Source: Actinomycetota bacterium (GTDB lineage Bacteria > Actinomycetota > Acidimicrobiia > Spongiisociales > UBA4744). From it: a stretch of DNA of 64,000 nucleotides. Below, in pieces: positions 45,120-54,571 of this stretch. Numbering within the stretch: the stretch's first letter is position 1; each line of letters starts with the position of its first letter. Below the pieces are notes generated by a model. That model searched no databases, was not told the DNA's origin, and was given only the letters and a program-made list of their open reading frames with translations. A program made the position numbers and the translations under genes. The DNA is taken from contig JAADGS010000045.1 in assembly GCA_013152275.1 (NCBI GenBank), positions 33,182-97,181 of the forward strand. The letters are read 5' to 3'.

Positions 45120-45452
45120 ATGGACGATATCCGTTCGACACTCACGAGGGAACGCGAAGAGCTGGTTCGTCAGCTCGAAGAGTTCGGCGCGACCGATCGC
45201 GGCAACCTTCGTTCAGACGTTCAGTTTTCAGGATCCTTCGCGGACGCCGGTGCCGCCACTGCCGAACGCAGTGAGGTGATCGGTATCGTCCAGAGCCTCG
45301 CACGCCGGGTTCGGATGGTCGATCGAGCACTTGCCAAGATGGACGAAGGCACCTACGGAACCTGTGACCGTTGTGGCGAACCGATCCCGGAAGCCCGTCT
45401 CGAGGCTCGGCCAGAATCTGTGCTCTGCGTCGAGTGTAAGTCCCGTTCTTGA
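45120..45452 (+). CDS. TraR/DksA family zinc-finger protein
   Basis: A 110-aa protein: an N-terminal coiled coil (DDIRSTLTREREELVRQLEEF), the DKSA-like middle, and a C4 zinc finger CDRCGEPIPEARLEARPESVLCVEC (about 81-105). Members bind the RNA polymerase secondary channel or act as regulators. The typical DksA coiled-coil tip acidic pair is not obvious here. It couples to the peptidase gene by a TTGA overlap. Confidence 0.9.
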   Translation: MDDIRSTLTREREELVRQLEEFGATDRGNLRSDVQFSGSFADAGAATAERSEVIGIVQSLARRVRMVDRALAKMDEGTYGTCDRCGEPIPEARLEARPESVLCVECKSRS

Positions 45453-46057
45453 GTCCGATCGTCCAAGGTCTGATCTTCATCGCGGCGCTGGCGCCGTCGG
45501 TCATCCTGCATGAAGTGGCTCACGGCTGGGTAGCGGAACGTTTCGGTGATACCACTGCACGAGACGCGGGCCGAATCACCCTGAATCCACTCGTTCACAT
45601 CGATCCGCTGGGAACGGTCATCCTTCCGGCCGTGCTTGCACTGACGGGTGCGCCGGTGTTCGGATGGGCCAAGCCTGTCCCTGTCGTTCCAGCGCGTCTC
45701 CACAGGCCGGTACGAGACATGGCGATCGTCGGTCTGGCCGGACCGACCACCAACGCGATCCTCGCTCTGCTGGCGGGCCGGCTGCTCCTGCCGGTCGTTT
45801 CCGGTTGGGTTGCCGTCGCCGTCTGGGCGTTTGCCTATGTCAACGTCGTGCTTGCGATCTTCAATCTCCTTCCGGTCCCACCACTGGACGGTAGCCGTCT
45901 CCTACCGCTCCTTCTGGGTACGCGGGGTCGCAGCACATGGGCGGCCATCGAGCCGTTCGGCCTCTTGATCATCTTCGCTCTCCTGTTCATTCCCAAGTTC
46001 TCGGTGTTGCTGATGGCACCGATCAAGGCGCTCGCGCGAGTTGCAGGACTCCTATGA
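45449..46057 (+). CDS. Site-2 protease family (M50) membrane metallopeptidase
   Basis: A 202-aa protein with four to five transmembrane segments. The zinc motif ILHEVAHGW (HExxH) is at about 19-27, and the third ligand is in NLLPVPPLDGSRLL. The short size and YwhC/Rv-like architecture place it in the small S2P group often found before scpA. The start is TTG, sharing bases with the previous stop. Substrate unknown. Confidence 0.92.
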   Translation: MSPIVQGLIFIAALAPSVILHEVAHGWVAERFGDTTARDAGRITLNPLVHIDPLGTVILPAVLALTGAPVFGWAKPVPVVPARLHRPVRDMAIVGLAGPTTNAILALLAGRLLLPVVSGWVAVAVWAFAYVNVVLAIFNLLPVPPLDGSRLLPLLLGTRGRSTWAAIEPFGLLIIFALLFIPKFSVLLMAPIKALARVAGLL

Positions 46058-46560
46058 ATGCTCTCCGATACTGGGGGCATCTGGCGCGGCGGTTTCTCGA
46101 AGCCCTCACTGCTCGCCCTCTCGACGAGCAGGCGAAGAAAGAAGTCTCGGAGCTGCTGCGATCCGACGCCGAGAAGAGGGCCTTCTTCGACCAACCCGTT
46201 GCAGACCAGCAGCATGGTCTGGCGGCAGCAAGACTGGTGATGGACAGGATCGATCTCCGGCGGGCGGCCCTGCTGCACGATATCGGGAAGCACGAGGCCG
46301 GACTCGGGGTCTGGGGGAGATCGGTGGCGACCGCCCTCGTGGCGCTCCACATCAAGGTCCGCGGTCGTTTCCGAAGGTATCTCGATCACGGGATCATCGG
46401 CGCCGCCATCCTGCAAGAACTCGGTGCCGAAGCGATAGTTGTCGATTTCGCCAGATATCATCAAGCTGGGCGGCCACCGACGATCCCGCCAGACGACTGG
46501 GATACGTTGCAGCGCGCCGACAGAAAAGCGCGAACCCTGTTCATGAGGGCAATACGATGA
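46054..46560 (+). CDS. HD-domain phosphohydrolase-like protein
   Basis: A 168-aa protein with an intact HD motif: RAALLHDIGKHEAGLG (about 71-86), an upstream His (QQHGLAAARL) and a downstream DHGIIGAAIL and ARYHQAG. It is a small metal-dependent phosphohydrolase of unknown substrate. The ATG overlaps the M50 stop by 4 nt. Confidence 0.88.
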   Translation: MNALRYWGHLARRFLEALTARPLDEQAKKEVSELLRSDAEKRAFFDQPVADQQHGLAAARLVMDRIDLRRAALLHDIGKHEAGLGVWGRSVATALVALHIKVRGRFRRYLDHGIIGAAILQELGAEAIVVDFARYHQAGRPPTIPPDDWDTLQRADRKARTLFMRAIR

Positions 46561-46567
46561 GGGCGCC

Positions 46568-47332
46568 GTGAAGACCTACGAAGTCAAAACCCCCGTGTTC
46601 GAAGGACCTCTCGATCTCCTCCTGCAACTTATCACAAGACACCAGGTGGAGATCACCGCGGTGAGCCTCGTCGACCTCGTGGATGAATACCTGGAAACGT
46701 TGCAGGCGCTCGAGCAACTCGACATGGAGGTTACGAGTGAGTTCGTCCTCATCGCCTCCACCTTGATCCAGCTCAAGGCACGCCGCCTGCTCCCCACAGA
46801 CGAGGGTGTGGACCTGGATGAGGAACTCGAACTCATGGAAGAACGGGACCGCCTCCTCTCACGTCTGCTCGCGTGCGTGACGTTCAGAGACGTCGCCGCG
46901 GTGATCGCGTACCGCATGGAAGAAGCGGGACGGTACGTATCGCGCGCCGGTGGCCTGGACTTCTCGCCGCTACGCAAGCCACCCGAAACGGTACTCACGA
47001 TCGGAGCGCAAGGCCTTGCTGCTCTTGCCACACGTCTCCTCGACACAACCGAGGTGGAACCTGATCTCGATCACCTCGATCTGGATCTCCCCTCGGTAGG
47101 TGAGGCGATGGTGGATCTCAGGAACCGGGTCGTCACCGCCGCCGAGGCAGACTTCTCCGACCTCGTTGCACATACAGAGAGAACCGTGGAGATCGTCGCC
47201 TACTTCCTGGCACTGCTGGAATTGGCGCGCTGGGGGGTTGTGGAGGCAAACCAGGCCGGCTGGCTGTCGGAGATTCATGTCAGAGCGACCGAGACCGAAT
47301 CATGGGAGGAGGTCGTCAGTGAGTGGGAGTGA
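46568..47332 (+). CDS. scpA: Segregation and condensation protein A
   Basis: A 254-aa kleisin. PVFEGPLDLLLQLITRHQVEI at the N-terminus binds the SMC neck, the middle is ELMEERDRLLSRLLA, and the C-terminal winged helix contains VAYFLALLELARWG. It bridges SMC heads together with ScpB. The GTG start is 7 nt after the HD gene. Confidence 0.95.
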   Translation: MKTYEVKTPVFEGPLDLLLQLITRHQVEITAVSLVDLVDEYLETLQALEQLDMEVTSEFVLIASTLIQLKARRLLPTDEGVDLDEELELMEERDRLLSRLLACVTFRDVAAVIAYRMEEAGRYVSRAGGLDFSPLRKPPETVLTIGAQGLAALATRLLDTTEVEPDLDHLDLDLPSVGEAMVDLRNRVVTAAEADFSDLVAHTERTVEIVAYFLALLELARWGVVEANQAGWLSEIHVRATETESWEEVVSEWE

Positions 47333-47891
47333 GACTACGGCCGTCTCGGTGCTCGAAGCGATTCTGTTCGTGGCCGAGGAGCCGGTGCCCGTCGAGGAGC
47401 TGGCAGAGGTGTTGGAGATGAGCACCGATCGGGTGGAGTCTGAACTCGCCAATCTTGCCCTCGAACTGGATCAGAGGGGCTCAGGCCTGGTCGCACGCAC
47501 CGTCGGAGGTGGCTGGCGCCTGTACGCCAGACCCGGCGTACGGGCCTACTTGGAGCGCTATGCAACCACCGCAAGCGCTACGCGGCTCTCTCCGGCGGCG
47601 CTCGAAGTCCTCTCCATCGTCGCCTACAAGCAGCCGGTATCACGCGGGCAGATCGGAGAGATTCGTGGTGTCGATTCCGGTTCGGCGGTTCGGACCCTGG
47701 AGCGGCGAGGCCTGATCGAAGAACGCGGGCGCCTCTCGGTGCCAGGGAACCCGGCCGTGTACGGTACCTCTGCCCTCTTTCTCGAGAAGCTCGGCATCGG
47801 CTCACTCGACGATCTTCCGCCACTCGCCGATCACGTCCCGCCTTCGCAGGTCGTCGAATCGCTCGAGGACACCTTTCGTACAGACCTGTGA
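47319..47891 (+). CDS. scpB: Segregation and condensation protein B
   Basis: A 190-aa protein with two winged helices: VSVLEAILFVAEEPVPVEELAEVLEM and LSPAALEVLSIVAYKQPVSRGQIGEIRGV. It ends in a linker that touches the RluB start. The GTG at 47319 lies inside scpA; AGGAGG is 8 nt upstream. It forms the SMC-ScpAB condensin. Confidence 0.95.
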   Translation: MSGSETTAVSVLEAILFVAEEPVPVEELAEVLEMSTDRVESELANLALELDQRGSGLVARTVGGGWRLYARPGVRAYLERYATTASATRLSPAALEVLSIVAYKQPVSRGQIGEIRGVDSGSAVRTLERRGLIEERGRLSVPGNPAVYGTSALFLEKLGIGSLDDLPPLADHVPPSQVVESLEDTFRTDL

Positions 47892-48604
47892 ACGAACGCC
47901 TCCAGAAACTCATCGCTCATTCGGGACTCACCTCGCGCCGCGGAGCCGAGGAACTCATACGGCAGGGGAGGGTGACGGTCGATGGTGCAGCCGCACACCT
48001 GGGGCAGAAGATCGACCCTGAGCAGGCATCCGTCTTGGTCGATGGGGTTCCACTCCCCGTGGCACCAGGTCTCGTCTACTACCTCCTCAACAAGCCGTCG
48101 GGGGTCGTCAGCACGGCGAGCGACCCTCAGGGCCGCCGGACGGTTGTCGAGATCATCGGTGATCACATGAGACTCTATCCGGTAGGGCGACTGGACGTGG
48201 ACTCCGAGGGGCTGCTCATCCTCACGAACGACGGAGACCTCGCCCACCTGTTGACGCATCCGAAGTTCGAAGTCACCAAGACATACACGGTGCTGGTCGA
48301 CACGAACCCGACCGCCCGTCAACTCCGGGATCTGCAGGAAGGTGTCGAGCTGGAGGACGGGCCTGCGGCAGCACTCTCCGCACGGGTGATCGATCGTTCG
48401 AAGGGACAGGCGTTGATCGAGATTGTGATGGGCGAGGGACGCAAGCGGGAAGTGCGCCGGATGTGTGACGAGGTCGGCCTGCCCGTTTTGAGACTCGTCC
48501 GGACGGCCATCGGTCCCCTGCGCGATCGTTCCCTTCGCCCCGGATCGTTCCGGTCATTGACCATTGAGGAAGTGCGAAGCCTCTATGGGGCAGCGATCCC
48601 GTGA
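47888..48604 (+). CDS. rluB: 23S rRNA pseudouridine synthase RluB/RsuA family
   Basis: A 238-aa enzyme. The N-terminal S4 domain (RLQKLIAHSGLTSRRGAEELI) is followed by the catalytic segment YPVGRLDVDSEGLLILTNDG (Asp in GRLD) and GEGRKREVRRM. In this locus the family is annotated RluB-like, modifying 23S rRNA; RsuA specificity for 16S is the alternative. The GTG start overlaps the scpB stop. Confidence 0.92.
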   Translation: MNERLQKLIAHSGLTSRRGAEELIRQGRVTVDGAAAHLGQKIDPEQASVLVDGVPLPVAPGLVYYLLNKPSGVVSTASDPQGRRTVVEIIGDHMRLYPVGRLDVDSEGLLILTNDGDLAHLLTHPKFEVTKTYTVLVDTNPTARQLRDLQEGVELEDGPAAALSARVIDRSKGQALIEIVMGEGRKREVRRMCDEVGLPVLRLVRTAIGPLRDRSLRPGSFRSLTIEEVRSLYGAAIP

Positions 48605-49884
48605 GGCGCTGCATCAGGCCGACCACCGCCCGGGGAGAGATCACCGTTCCTGGATCACGAAGCATCGCGAACCGGGTCCTGGTGGCAGCGGCCCTCGCCG
48701 AGGGAGTGAGCATCATTCGGGGGGTTCCCGTCTGTGACGACACAGAGGCGATGATCTCCGGACTGCGCAGTCTCGGTGTGACGATCCGCAGGGAAGGCAA
48801 CGAGCTCCGGGTCACAGGAACAGGCGGGAGAATAGGCAGGCCCGGAGCGATCGTCGATGCGATGGCCTCTGGCACGACCGCACGGTTCCTGACTGCTGTC
48901 GCATGCCTCGGCGGGCAACAGGCCGTCGTTGACGGTGTGAAGCGGCTACGCGAACGACCTCTACGACCTCTCGTCGAGGCGCTTGGGAACGCGGGGGCAC
49001 ACATCCATGGGACACACCTCCCCATCGTTGCCGGGGGGAGCAGACTCACGGGCGGCAGTCTCGAAGTGGATGCCTCGGCGTCGAGCCAGTTCGTCTCTGC
49101 ACTGGCCCTCATTGCGCCTGTGGTCGACGGAGGTCTCTCGATCAGGTGGAGTGAACTCGTGTCGAGGCCTTTCGTCGAGATGACGGTGGAAGTCATGGCG
49201 ATCTTTGGCGTCACGGCGGAACTGTCCGACCGTGTTCTGGTCATCCCGGCGGGAGCCGCTTATCGGGCGGCCGAGATGTCGGTCCCCCCCGATGCCGCAT
49301 CTGCCGTATACCCGGCTCTGGCCGCTGCCATCACCGGAGGCAGCGTCGTGATCGAAGGGCTGCGACCGGCACCTTCCCAGGCGGACCTGCGAGTGTTCGA
49401 GGTTCTCGAGCAGATGGGCTGCCGTATCGTATGGAGCGAAACGGGCGTGAGCGTGGACGGTCCTGAACGACTGCGTTCCGTGAACGTGGACATGGGTAGT
49501 GCCCCGGACGGAGCCCTCGCCGTGGCGATCGCAGCAGCATGTGCCGATGGGACATCGACGATCCGTGGACTCGGCACGCTTGCGGCAAAGGAAAGTGACC
49601 GCATTGCCGGACTCGCCGAAGGGTTGACAGCCATAGGGGCCGTCGTCGAGGCCCATACCGCAGGCCTTTCGATCACTTCCGGCGATTCTCGTGGTGCAAC
49701 CATCGATCCGCGCGCTGATCATCGGATGGCGATGGTGTTCTCCGTCGCCGGGATCGCCAACGAAGGGGTGTGCGTCGAGGACACGAACTGTGTGAGCAAG
49801 ACGTGGCCCGACTTCTATGAAGAGATGGGACGGATCTGTGGCTCAGACTGGGCATATCCAGCCCCCCAGGAGTCCACCGAGTGA
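48601..49884 (+). CDS. aroA: 3-phosphoshikimate 1-carboxyvinyltransferase (EPSP synthase), with Lys-to-Arg in PGSKS
   Basis: A 427-aa enzyme of the shikimate pathway. The N-terminal motif is PGSRSIANR where the family has PGSKSxxNR, so the Lys that contacts shikimate-3-phosphate and PEP (Lys22 in E. coli) is Arg20. MASGTTARFL replaces NAGTAxRxL. SSQFVSALAL, the catalytic-Asp region SAPDGALAVA, KESDRIAGLAEGL and DHRMAMVFSVAG are conserved. The GTG start overlaps the rluB stop. Confidence 0.92.
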   Translation: MRRCIRPTTARGEITVPGSRSIANRVLVAAALAEGVSIIRGVPVCDDTEAMISGLRSLGVTIRREGNELRVTGTGGRIGRPGAIVDAMASGTTARFLTAVACLGGQQAVVDGVKRLRERPLRPLVEALGNAGAHIHGTHLPIVAGGSRLTGGSLEVDASASSQFVSALALIAPVVDGGLSIRWSELVSRPFVEMTVEVMAIFGVTAELSDRVLVIPAGAAYRAAEMSVPPDAASAVYPALAAAITGGSVVIEGLRPAPSQADLRVFEVLEQMGCRIVWSETGVSVDGPERLRSVNVDMGSAPDGALAVAIAAACADGTSTIRGLGTLAAKESDRIAGLAEGLTAIGAVVEAHTAGLSITSGDSRGATIDPRADHRMAMVFSVAGIANEGVCVEDTNCVSKTWPDFYEEMGRICGSDWAYPAPQESTE

Positions 49885-50099
49885 TACCGCTGCGTGGCTC
49901 GGAGTCTGGACCGGTTCTCCGCCGACGACCCGGTCCGCCCTCGGCCAGAGCCCCGAAGAGACCTCCCGGAACCCCCTCCGTCCTCGGCCAGGACCTCGAG
50001 GACACCTCCCGCAACGCTCGCCGGGGCCGGCGTCGGGCGGAACGGGGAGTGCGGAGAAGTCGCGAACGTTTCCCGCCCAGGCACTAGGGTTGCCCCGCC

Positions 50100-50732
50100 A
50101 TGGAGCATCTCGTGATAGCCATCGACGGACCGGGCGGATCCGGCAAGACGACGGTAAGTCGAGCGCTCGCAAATGCTCTCGGCGTAGCACATCTGGATAC
50201 CGGTGCGTTCTATCGGGCAGTCACCTTGGCGGCGCTTCGGGCCGGAATCACCACAGGGCCGGACCTGGCGGCTCTCGCAGAGCGCATCGATCTGCGCTAC
50301 GAGGACGGGCACATGTATCTCGATGGGGAAGATGTGTGCGAGGAGATCCGTTCGCCTCCCGTCGATGTCTTCGTGTCCGCGGTCAGTGCCGAGCCCGGCG
50401 TGCGCAGAGCAATGGTGGAACGTCAACGGCGTTGGGTCGAGCGTCATGGTGGTCGGGCCGTCGTCGAGGGCCGGGACATCGGCACGGTGGTCTTCCCGGA
50501 CGCGGAACTCAAGATCTTTCTCGTTGCACGCCCGGAGGTGAGGGCTGCACGGCGCGCGAGCGAACTCGAAGCCCCCGGGGTGGAGAACGTACAGGTGGAG
50601 CTCGCGCGGCGTGATCAGCTGGACTCCTCTCGTGCCGTGTCGCCCCTGTGCGCGGCGGAAGATGCGATCAGGCTCGACACTTCGGACCTGAGTGTGGTCG
50701 ATGTCGTCGGACACATCCTGACTCTGCTCTGA
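50100..50732 (+). CDS. cmk: Cytidylate kinase
   Basis: A 210-aa kinase: P-loop AIDGPGGSGKTTVSRALA (about 7-24), CMP-binding LDTGAFYRA, VVEGRDIGTVVFPDAELKIFLVA and the LID region RRDQLDSSRAVSPL. It phosphorylates CMP and dCMP. A 215-nt gap after aroA without a clear gene may carry its own promoter. It is convergent with ispH, with 13 nt between stops. Confidence 0.96.
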   Translation: MEHLVIAIDGPGGSGKTTVSRALANALGVAHLDTGAFYRAVTLAALRAGITTGPDLAALAERIDLRYEDGHMYLDGEDVCEEIRSPPVDVFVSAVSAEPGVRRAMVERQRRWVERHGGRAVVEGRDIGTVVFPDAELKIFLVARPEVRAARRASELEAPGVENVQVELARRDQLDSSRAVSPLCAAEDAIRLDTSDLSVVDVVGHILTLL

Positions 50733-50745
50733 GAAGGCTCCTGCT

Positions 50746-51792
50746 TCAGGTGTTCAGCGCGCCAAGCGCTTCCGTCGCCGTCCAGGTCCGATCCTCTTGG
50801 AGTGGTCCGGGCTCGCCCGGACTGCGGGCGCAGAACCCCCCTTCGACCGCGAACTGCAGCGCGGTCAGGAACCCTCTCAGCTGGCGCGGAAGCGGAAAGT
50901 ACTCATCTTCATCGGTGACACGTGCCAACACGTGTCCGTTGCGTGGTGCAATCCGGTCGATCACCTCACGAACGAGGTGATCGGGCGCCGAAGCGCCGGC
51001 CGTGACCCCAACGACGTCGATCCCCTCCAACCAGCGATCCTCGATCTGGCCGGCCGAGTCCACCCTGTACGCGGGCGTTCCCGCGCGCCGGGCGACTCTC
51101 ACCAGGGCCCTCGTGTTCGACGAGGTCTCAGATCCGACGACGAGAATGAGGTCCGCCCGCTTCGCGAGGTCTTTGACGGCCTCCTGCCGGTTCGTGGTGG
51201 CATAACAGAGGTCACTTCGCCGGGCGGTGCGAAGTCCGGAGAATCGATTGGACGCTGCTTCGAGGACGGCTTCCCATTCGTGTAGTCCCAGGGTGGTCTG
51301 TGCGAGAAGCGCCACACGAGACTCGTCACCCGGCTCGAAGGTACCGAGTCCGCCGTCCGGTTCGATGAGCGTGATGGCGTCTGGTGCCTCCGCGACGGTG
51401 CCGATGGCTTCATCATGTCCTTCATGGCCTACATAGATGATGTCGAACCCTCGTTCGGCCATGCGCCTGACCTCATGATGCACCTTGGTGACCAGCGGGC
51501 AGACGGCGTCGATGACGACACCCGCCCACGTCTGAGCGGCCAGCACGACTTCCGGGGACGATCCGTGGGCGGACAGCATGAGTGGAGCACCCTGAGGCAC
51601 CTGGGCGATATCGTCGACGAAGACCACGCCGACTTCTTCGAACGCACCGACGACCCACTCGTTGTGCACGATTTCGTGGTAGCAGTAAACGGGAGGATCG
51701 AAGACGCGAATCATCCATGTGAGCGCTTTGATGGCCATCTCCACACCGGCACAGAAACCGCGTGGCTCGGCGAGGAGTACCTGATCGACCAT
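50746..51792 (-). CDS. ispH: 4-hydroxy-3-methylbut-2-enyl diphosphate reductase IspH
   Basis: A 348-aa [4Fe-4S] enzyme, the last step of the MEP isoprenoid pathway. Cluster Cys are in EPRGFCAGVEMA, DAVCPLVTKVH and DLCYATTNRQEAV; SAHGSSPE and GSETSSNT line the substrate pocket. The ATG at 51792 gives the family N-terminus (MVDQVLLAEPRGFCAG); no Shine-Dalgarno is visible. It is on the opposite strand within an otherwise co-linear run and divergent from der. Confidence 0.96.
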   Translation of the reverse strand: MVDQVLLAEPRGFCAGVEMAIKALTWMIRVFDPPVYCYHEIVHNEWVVGAFEEVGVVFVDDIAQVPQGAPLMLSAHGSSPEVVLAAQTWAGVVIDAVCPLVTKVHHEVRRMAERGFDIIYVGHEGHDEAIGTVAEAPDAITLIEPDGGLGTFEPGDESRVALLAQTTLGLHEWEAVLEAASNRFSGLRTARRSDLCYATTNRQEAVKDLAKRADLILVVGSETSSNTRALVRVARRAGTPAYRVDSAGQIEDRWLEGIDVVGVTAGASAPDHLVREVIDRIAPRNGHVLARVTDEDEYFPLPRQLRGFLTALQFAVEGGFCARSPGEPGPLQEDRTWTATEALGALNT

Positions 51793-51860
51793 GGCGCGAT
51801 GGTAACGATGTGCTTGGAGAACCGGCACCCTGCCTATCCTTGCCGGACCAAGGAGGGCCA

Positions 51861-53177
51861 GTGAGCCGCATGCCCGTGGTCGCCGTCGTAGGGCGTCCAA
51901 ACGTCGGAAAGTCCAGCATCGTCAACCGGATCCTCGGTCGGCGGATGGCCGTCGTGCAAGAAGACCCCGGCGTCACCAGGGATCGCAGAGAGTTTCGAGC
52001 CGAATGGGTCGGACGGGAGTTCCTGCTGGTCGATACCGGCGGATGGGAGCTCAATCCCAGTGAGGAACTCGTCGCCGCGATCTCCGCCCAGGCCGAGGCG
52101 GCGCTCGGAGCTGCCGATGTCGTCTTGCTCGTTCTCGACGCGACTGCAGGAATCACCGCCGATGATGCTCAGGTGGCGTCGCTCTTGCGTGGCGCCCCCA
52201 ACGAGGTGATCGTGGTCGCCAACAAGGTCGATGGACCCCGCCAGGATGTCGACACGGCAGACTTGTGGCAGCTCGGACTCGGCGAACCGATGCCGATCAG
52301 CGCCCTTCACGGTCGTGGGATAGGGGATCTTCTGGATCGCGTCGTAGCCGCCTTTCCCGAAGATGTCGGCAAGACGCACGAAGACCTGCAGACTCTGGCG
52401 ATCATCGGACGCCCGAACGTTGGCAAGTCGACATTGCTGAACCGTCTCGTCGGAGAGGAACGAGTCCTCGTGTCTCCCGTGCCGGGAACCACTCGGGATC
52501 CGATCGACGCGATAGTCGAGCTGGGGGAGCGGCGTTTCAAGGTGGTGGATACCGCCGGCATCCGGCGTACCCCCAAGGTGAAGGATCCCGCCGATTTCTA
52601 TTCCGTCTTGCGCGCCAAAGGAGCGCTTGAGGAAGCGGATGTCGCCCTTCTGCTCATCGACACGGTCGAAGGTGTTGCGCAGCAGGACCAACGGATCGCT
52701 CAGGCTGCGGCCGAATCAGGCGCGGGTCTGATCGTTCTGCTGAACAAGTGGGATGCGGCCGACCTCGAACAACGCGAAACCGTCACGCGTGATGTTGCCG
52801 ACCGTCTCCAGTTCGTGGGATGGGCTCCTCTCTTGCGAGTGTCCGCGCTCACCGGAGCGCGCCTACATCGACTCGCTCCAGCCGTTGATCGAGTACTCGA
52901 GTCCAGAGAGTTCCGGATTCCGACAGGGACGCTGAACCGGCTCATCAGGCAATGGCAGGCGAGTCATCCACCTCCGGTAAGGAAGGGGCGCCGCCCTCGA
53001 ATCCTCTACGCGGTCCAGGCAGGGACCTCTCCTCCGACCATCATCCTCTTCGTGTCGGGAAACGAACCCGGTGTCGACTACCTGCGCTATCTCGAGAATC
53101 GCCTCCGCGCAGAGTTCGGGTTCGAAGGAACCCCGATCAAGATCTTCGCGAGGCGCCGCAAAGGTCGATCAGGGTAG
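51861..53177 (+). CDS. der: Ribosome biogenesis GTPase Der (EngA)
   Basis: A 438-aa protein with two GTPase domains: GRPNVGKSS (about 12), DTGGW, NKVD, then GRPNVGKST (about 181), DTAGIRR, NKWD, and a C-terminal KH-like domain ending in FARRRKGRSG. It assists 50S assembly. GTG at 51861 is preferred; AGGAGG ends 4 nt upstream, and ATG 51870 is an alternative. A TATCCT -10-like element is at 51835-51840. Confidence 0.95.
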   Translation: MSRMPVVAVVGRPNVGKSSIVNRILGRRMAVVQEDPGVTRDRREFRAEWVGREFLLVDTGGWELNPSEELVAAISAQAEAALGAADVVLLVLDATAGITADDAQVASLLRGAPNEVIVVANKVDGPRQDVDTADLWQLGLGEPMPISALHGRGIGDLLDRVVAAFPEDVGKTHEDLQTLAIIGRPNVGKSTLLNRLVGEERVLVSPVPGTTRDPIDAIVELGERRFKVVDTAGIRRTPKVKDPADFYSVLRAKGALEEADVALLLIDTVEGVAQQDQRIAQAAAESGAGLIVLLNKWDAADLEQRETVTRDVADRLQFVGWAPLLRVSALTGARLHRLAPAVDRVLESREFRIPTGTLNRLIRQWQASHPPPVRKGRRPRILYAVQAGTSPPTIILFVSGNEPGVDYLRYLENRLRAEFGFEGTPIKIFARRRKGRSG

Positions 53178-53205
53178 GATGCGGCGGACACGAGAAAGGA
53201 CACCG

Positions 53206-54570
53206 ATGCGTTCCGTTTACGCGATTTCAGGCGGTGTATCCAAGTTTGCCAAGGCACGTCCGGACAAGACGTTCCAGGCGGTGATCAAGGAAGCCTACGA
53301 CGAGGCCATCAGCGACCTCGGGCTCGACTTCCGGACCTTCACCGGTGTGGCGGATGGATCAGTCGCCTCCTACTTCTCCGACCACTTCTCCCGTCAACTC
53401 ATGGCGGGCATCATGGCGCAGGATTATCTGGGCCTGCTTCCCAAGCCCAGTCACAGGGTCGAAGGCGGCGGGGCGACAGGAGGACTCTGCTTCCAGGAAG
53501 CATGGAAGTCGGTTGCCTCGGGCGACATGGACGTCTGCGTCGCCTACGGCTTCGAGACGATGAGCCACGTCGAGACGTGGAAGGGAAACGAGTTCATTGC
53601 ACTCGCCTCCGATGTCTCGTGGGACTATCCGGTGGGGGGATTTTACTCCGGCTACTACGCCATGATGGTGTCGCGCCACATGAAGGAGTTCGGCACCACT
53701 CCGGAGCAGATGGCTGCCGTGTCGGTCAAGAACCATCGCAACGCCTACTTCAATCCTTACGCCCAGAAGCGGAACAGGTACACGATCGAAGACGTGCGCA
53801 ATGCTCCGATGGTTGCCTGGCCGCTCACGCGCCTCGACATCTGCGTGATGTCCGACGGCGCGGCGGTGACGATCCTCGCCTCGGAAGAGGGACTGGCAAG
53901 GATCGAGCAGGCGGGGGGCCGGGTGCGACGCCCTCTCGTCAAGGTCGCAGGGATCGGCCGCGGTACCGACGCGATGCGGATGTCGGATCGGCCACATGTC
54001 GGCTACGACACGTTCATGCGCGAATACGCGACCGAACAGGAGAAGAGTTCTGACGAAACGCTCTCGTATTACAAGGAACTGTGGGATCACGGGACACGTT
54101 ATCCGGGAGTGCACTCGTTCAGGGCCGGTCGGAGCGCCGGCAACATGGCGTACAAGCGAGCAGGCATCGTCAACCCGCTCGAAGATCTGGACTTCGTCGA
54201 GTTGCACGACGCGTATACGTCCTCGGAGATACAGACCTATGAAGACCTTGGCCTCTGCCGATATGGAGAGGGGGGCCCGTTCGCCGCATCCGGAAAGGCG
54301 TTCCTCCCGGGAATCGACTACGGCCTGGACCTGCCCGACGATCCGGTACTACCTGTCAACCCCTCCGGAGGCCTGATCGCCTGCGGGCATCCGGTCGGCG
54401 CGACGGGGCTCATGCAGGCGGTCTTCTCCATGTGGCAACTCCAAGGCACGATCAACGAACATTTCGGCGATGCGACCCTCCAGGTGCAGGATGCCAGGAG
54501 GGGAGCAATCCATTCGCACGCCGGGACGGGTACCTACGTGACGGTGAGCATTCTCGAAAGGGAGGACTGA
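53206..54570 (+). CDS. Thiolase-fold protein without the usual catalytic Cys
   Basis: A 454-aa member of the SCP-x/archaeal-type thiolase group. The C-terminal half has VELHDAYTSSEI and NPSGGLIACGHPVGATGLMQ, as in thiolases. The N-terminal motif that should read ACASGGxA is GGGATGGLC, so the nucleophilic Cys position is Gly. Such Cys-less proteins paired with DUF35 proteins include the steroid side-chain aldolases (Ltp2 type), so an acyl-CoA retro-aldolase is a reasonable inference. A non-catalytic scaffold is the alternative. Its DUF35 partner follows directly. Confidence 0.85.
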   Translation: MRSVYAISGGVSKFAKARPDKTFQAVIKEAYDEAISDLGLDFRTFTGVADGSVASYFSDHFSRQLMAGIMAQDYLGLLPKPSHRVEGGGATGGLCFQEAWKSVASGDMDVCVAYGFETMSHVETWKGNEFIALASDVSWDYPVGGFYSGYYAMMVSRHMKEFGTTPEQMAAVSVKNHRNAYFNPYAQKRNRYTIEDVRNAPMVAWPLTRLDICVMSDGAAVTILASEEGLARIEQAGGRVRRPLVKVAGIGRGTDAMRMSDRPHVGYDTFMREYATEQEKSSDETLSYYKELWDHGTRYPGVHSFRAGRSAGNMAYKRAGIVNPLEDLDFVELHDAYTSSEIQTYEDLGLCRYGEGGPFAASGKAFLPGIDYGLDLPDDPVLPVNPSGGLIACGHPVGATGLMQAVFSMWQLQGTINEHFGDATLQVQDARRGAIHSHAGTGTYVTVSILERED

Positions 54571-54571
54571 C

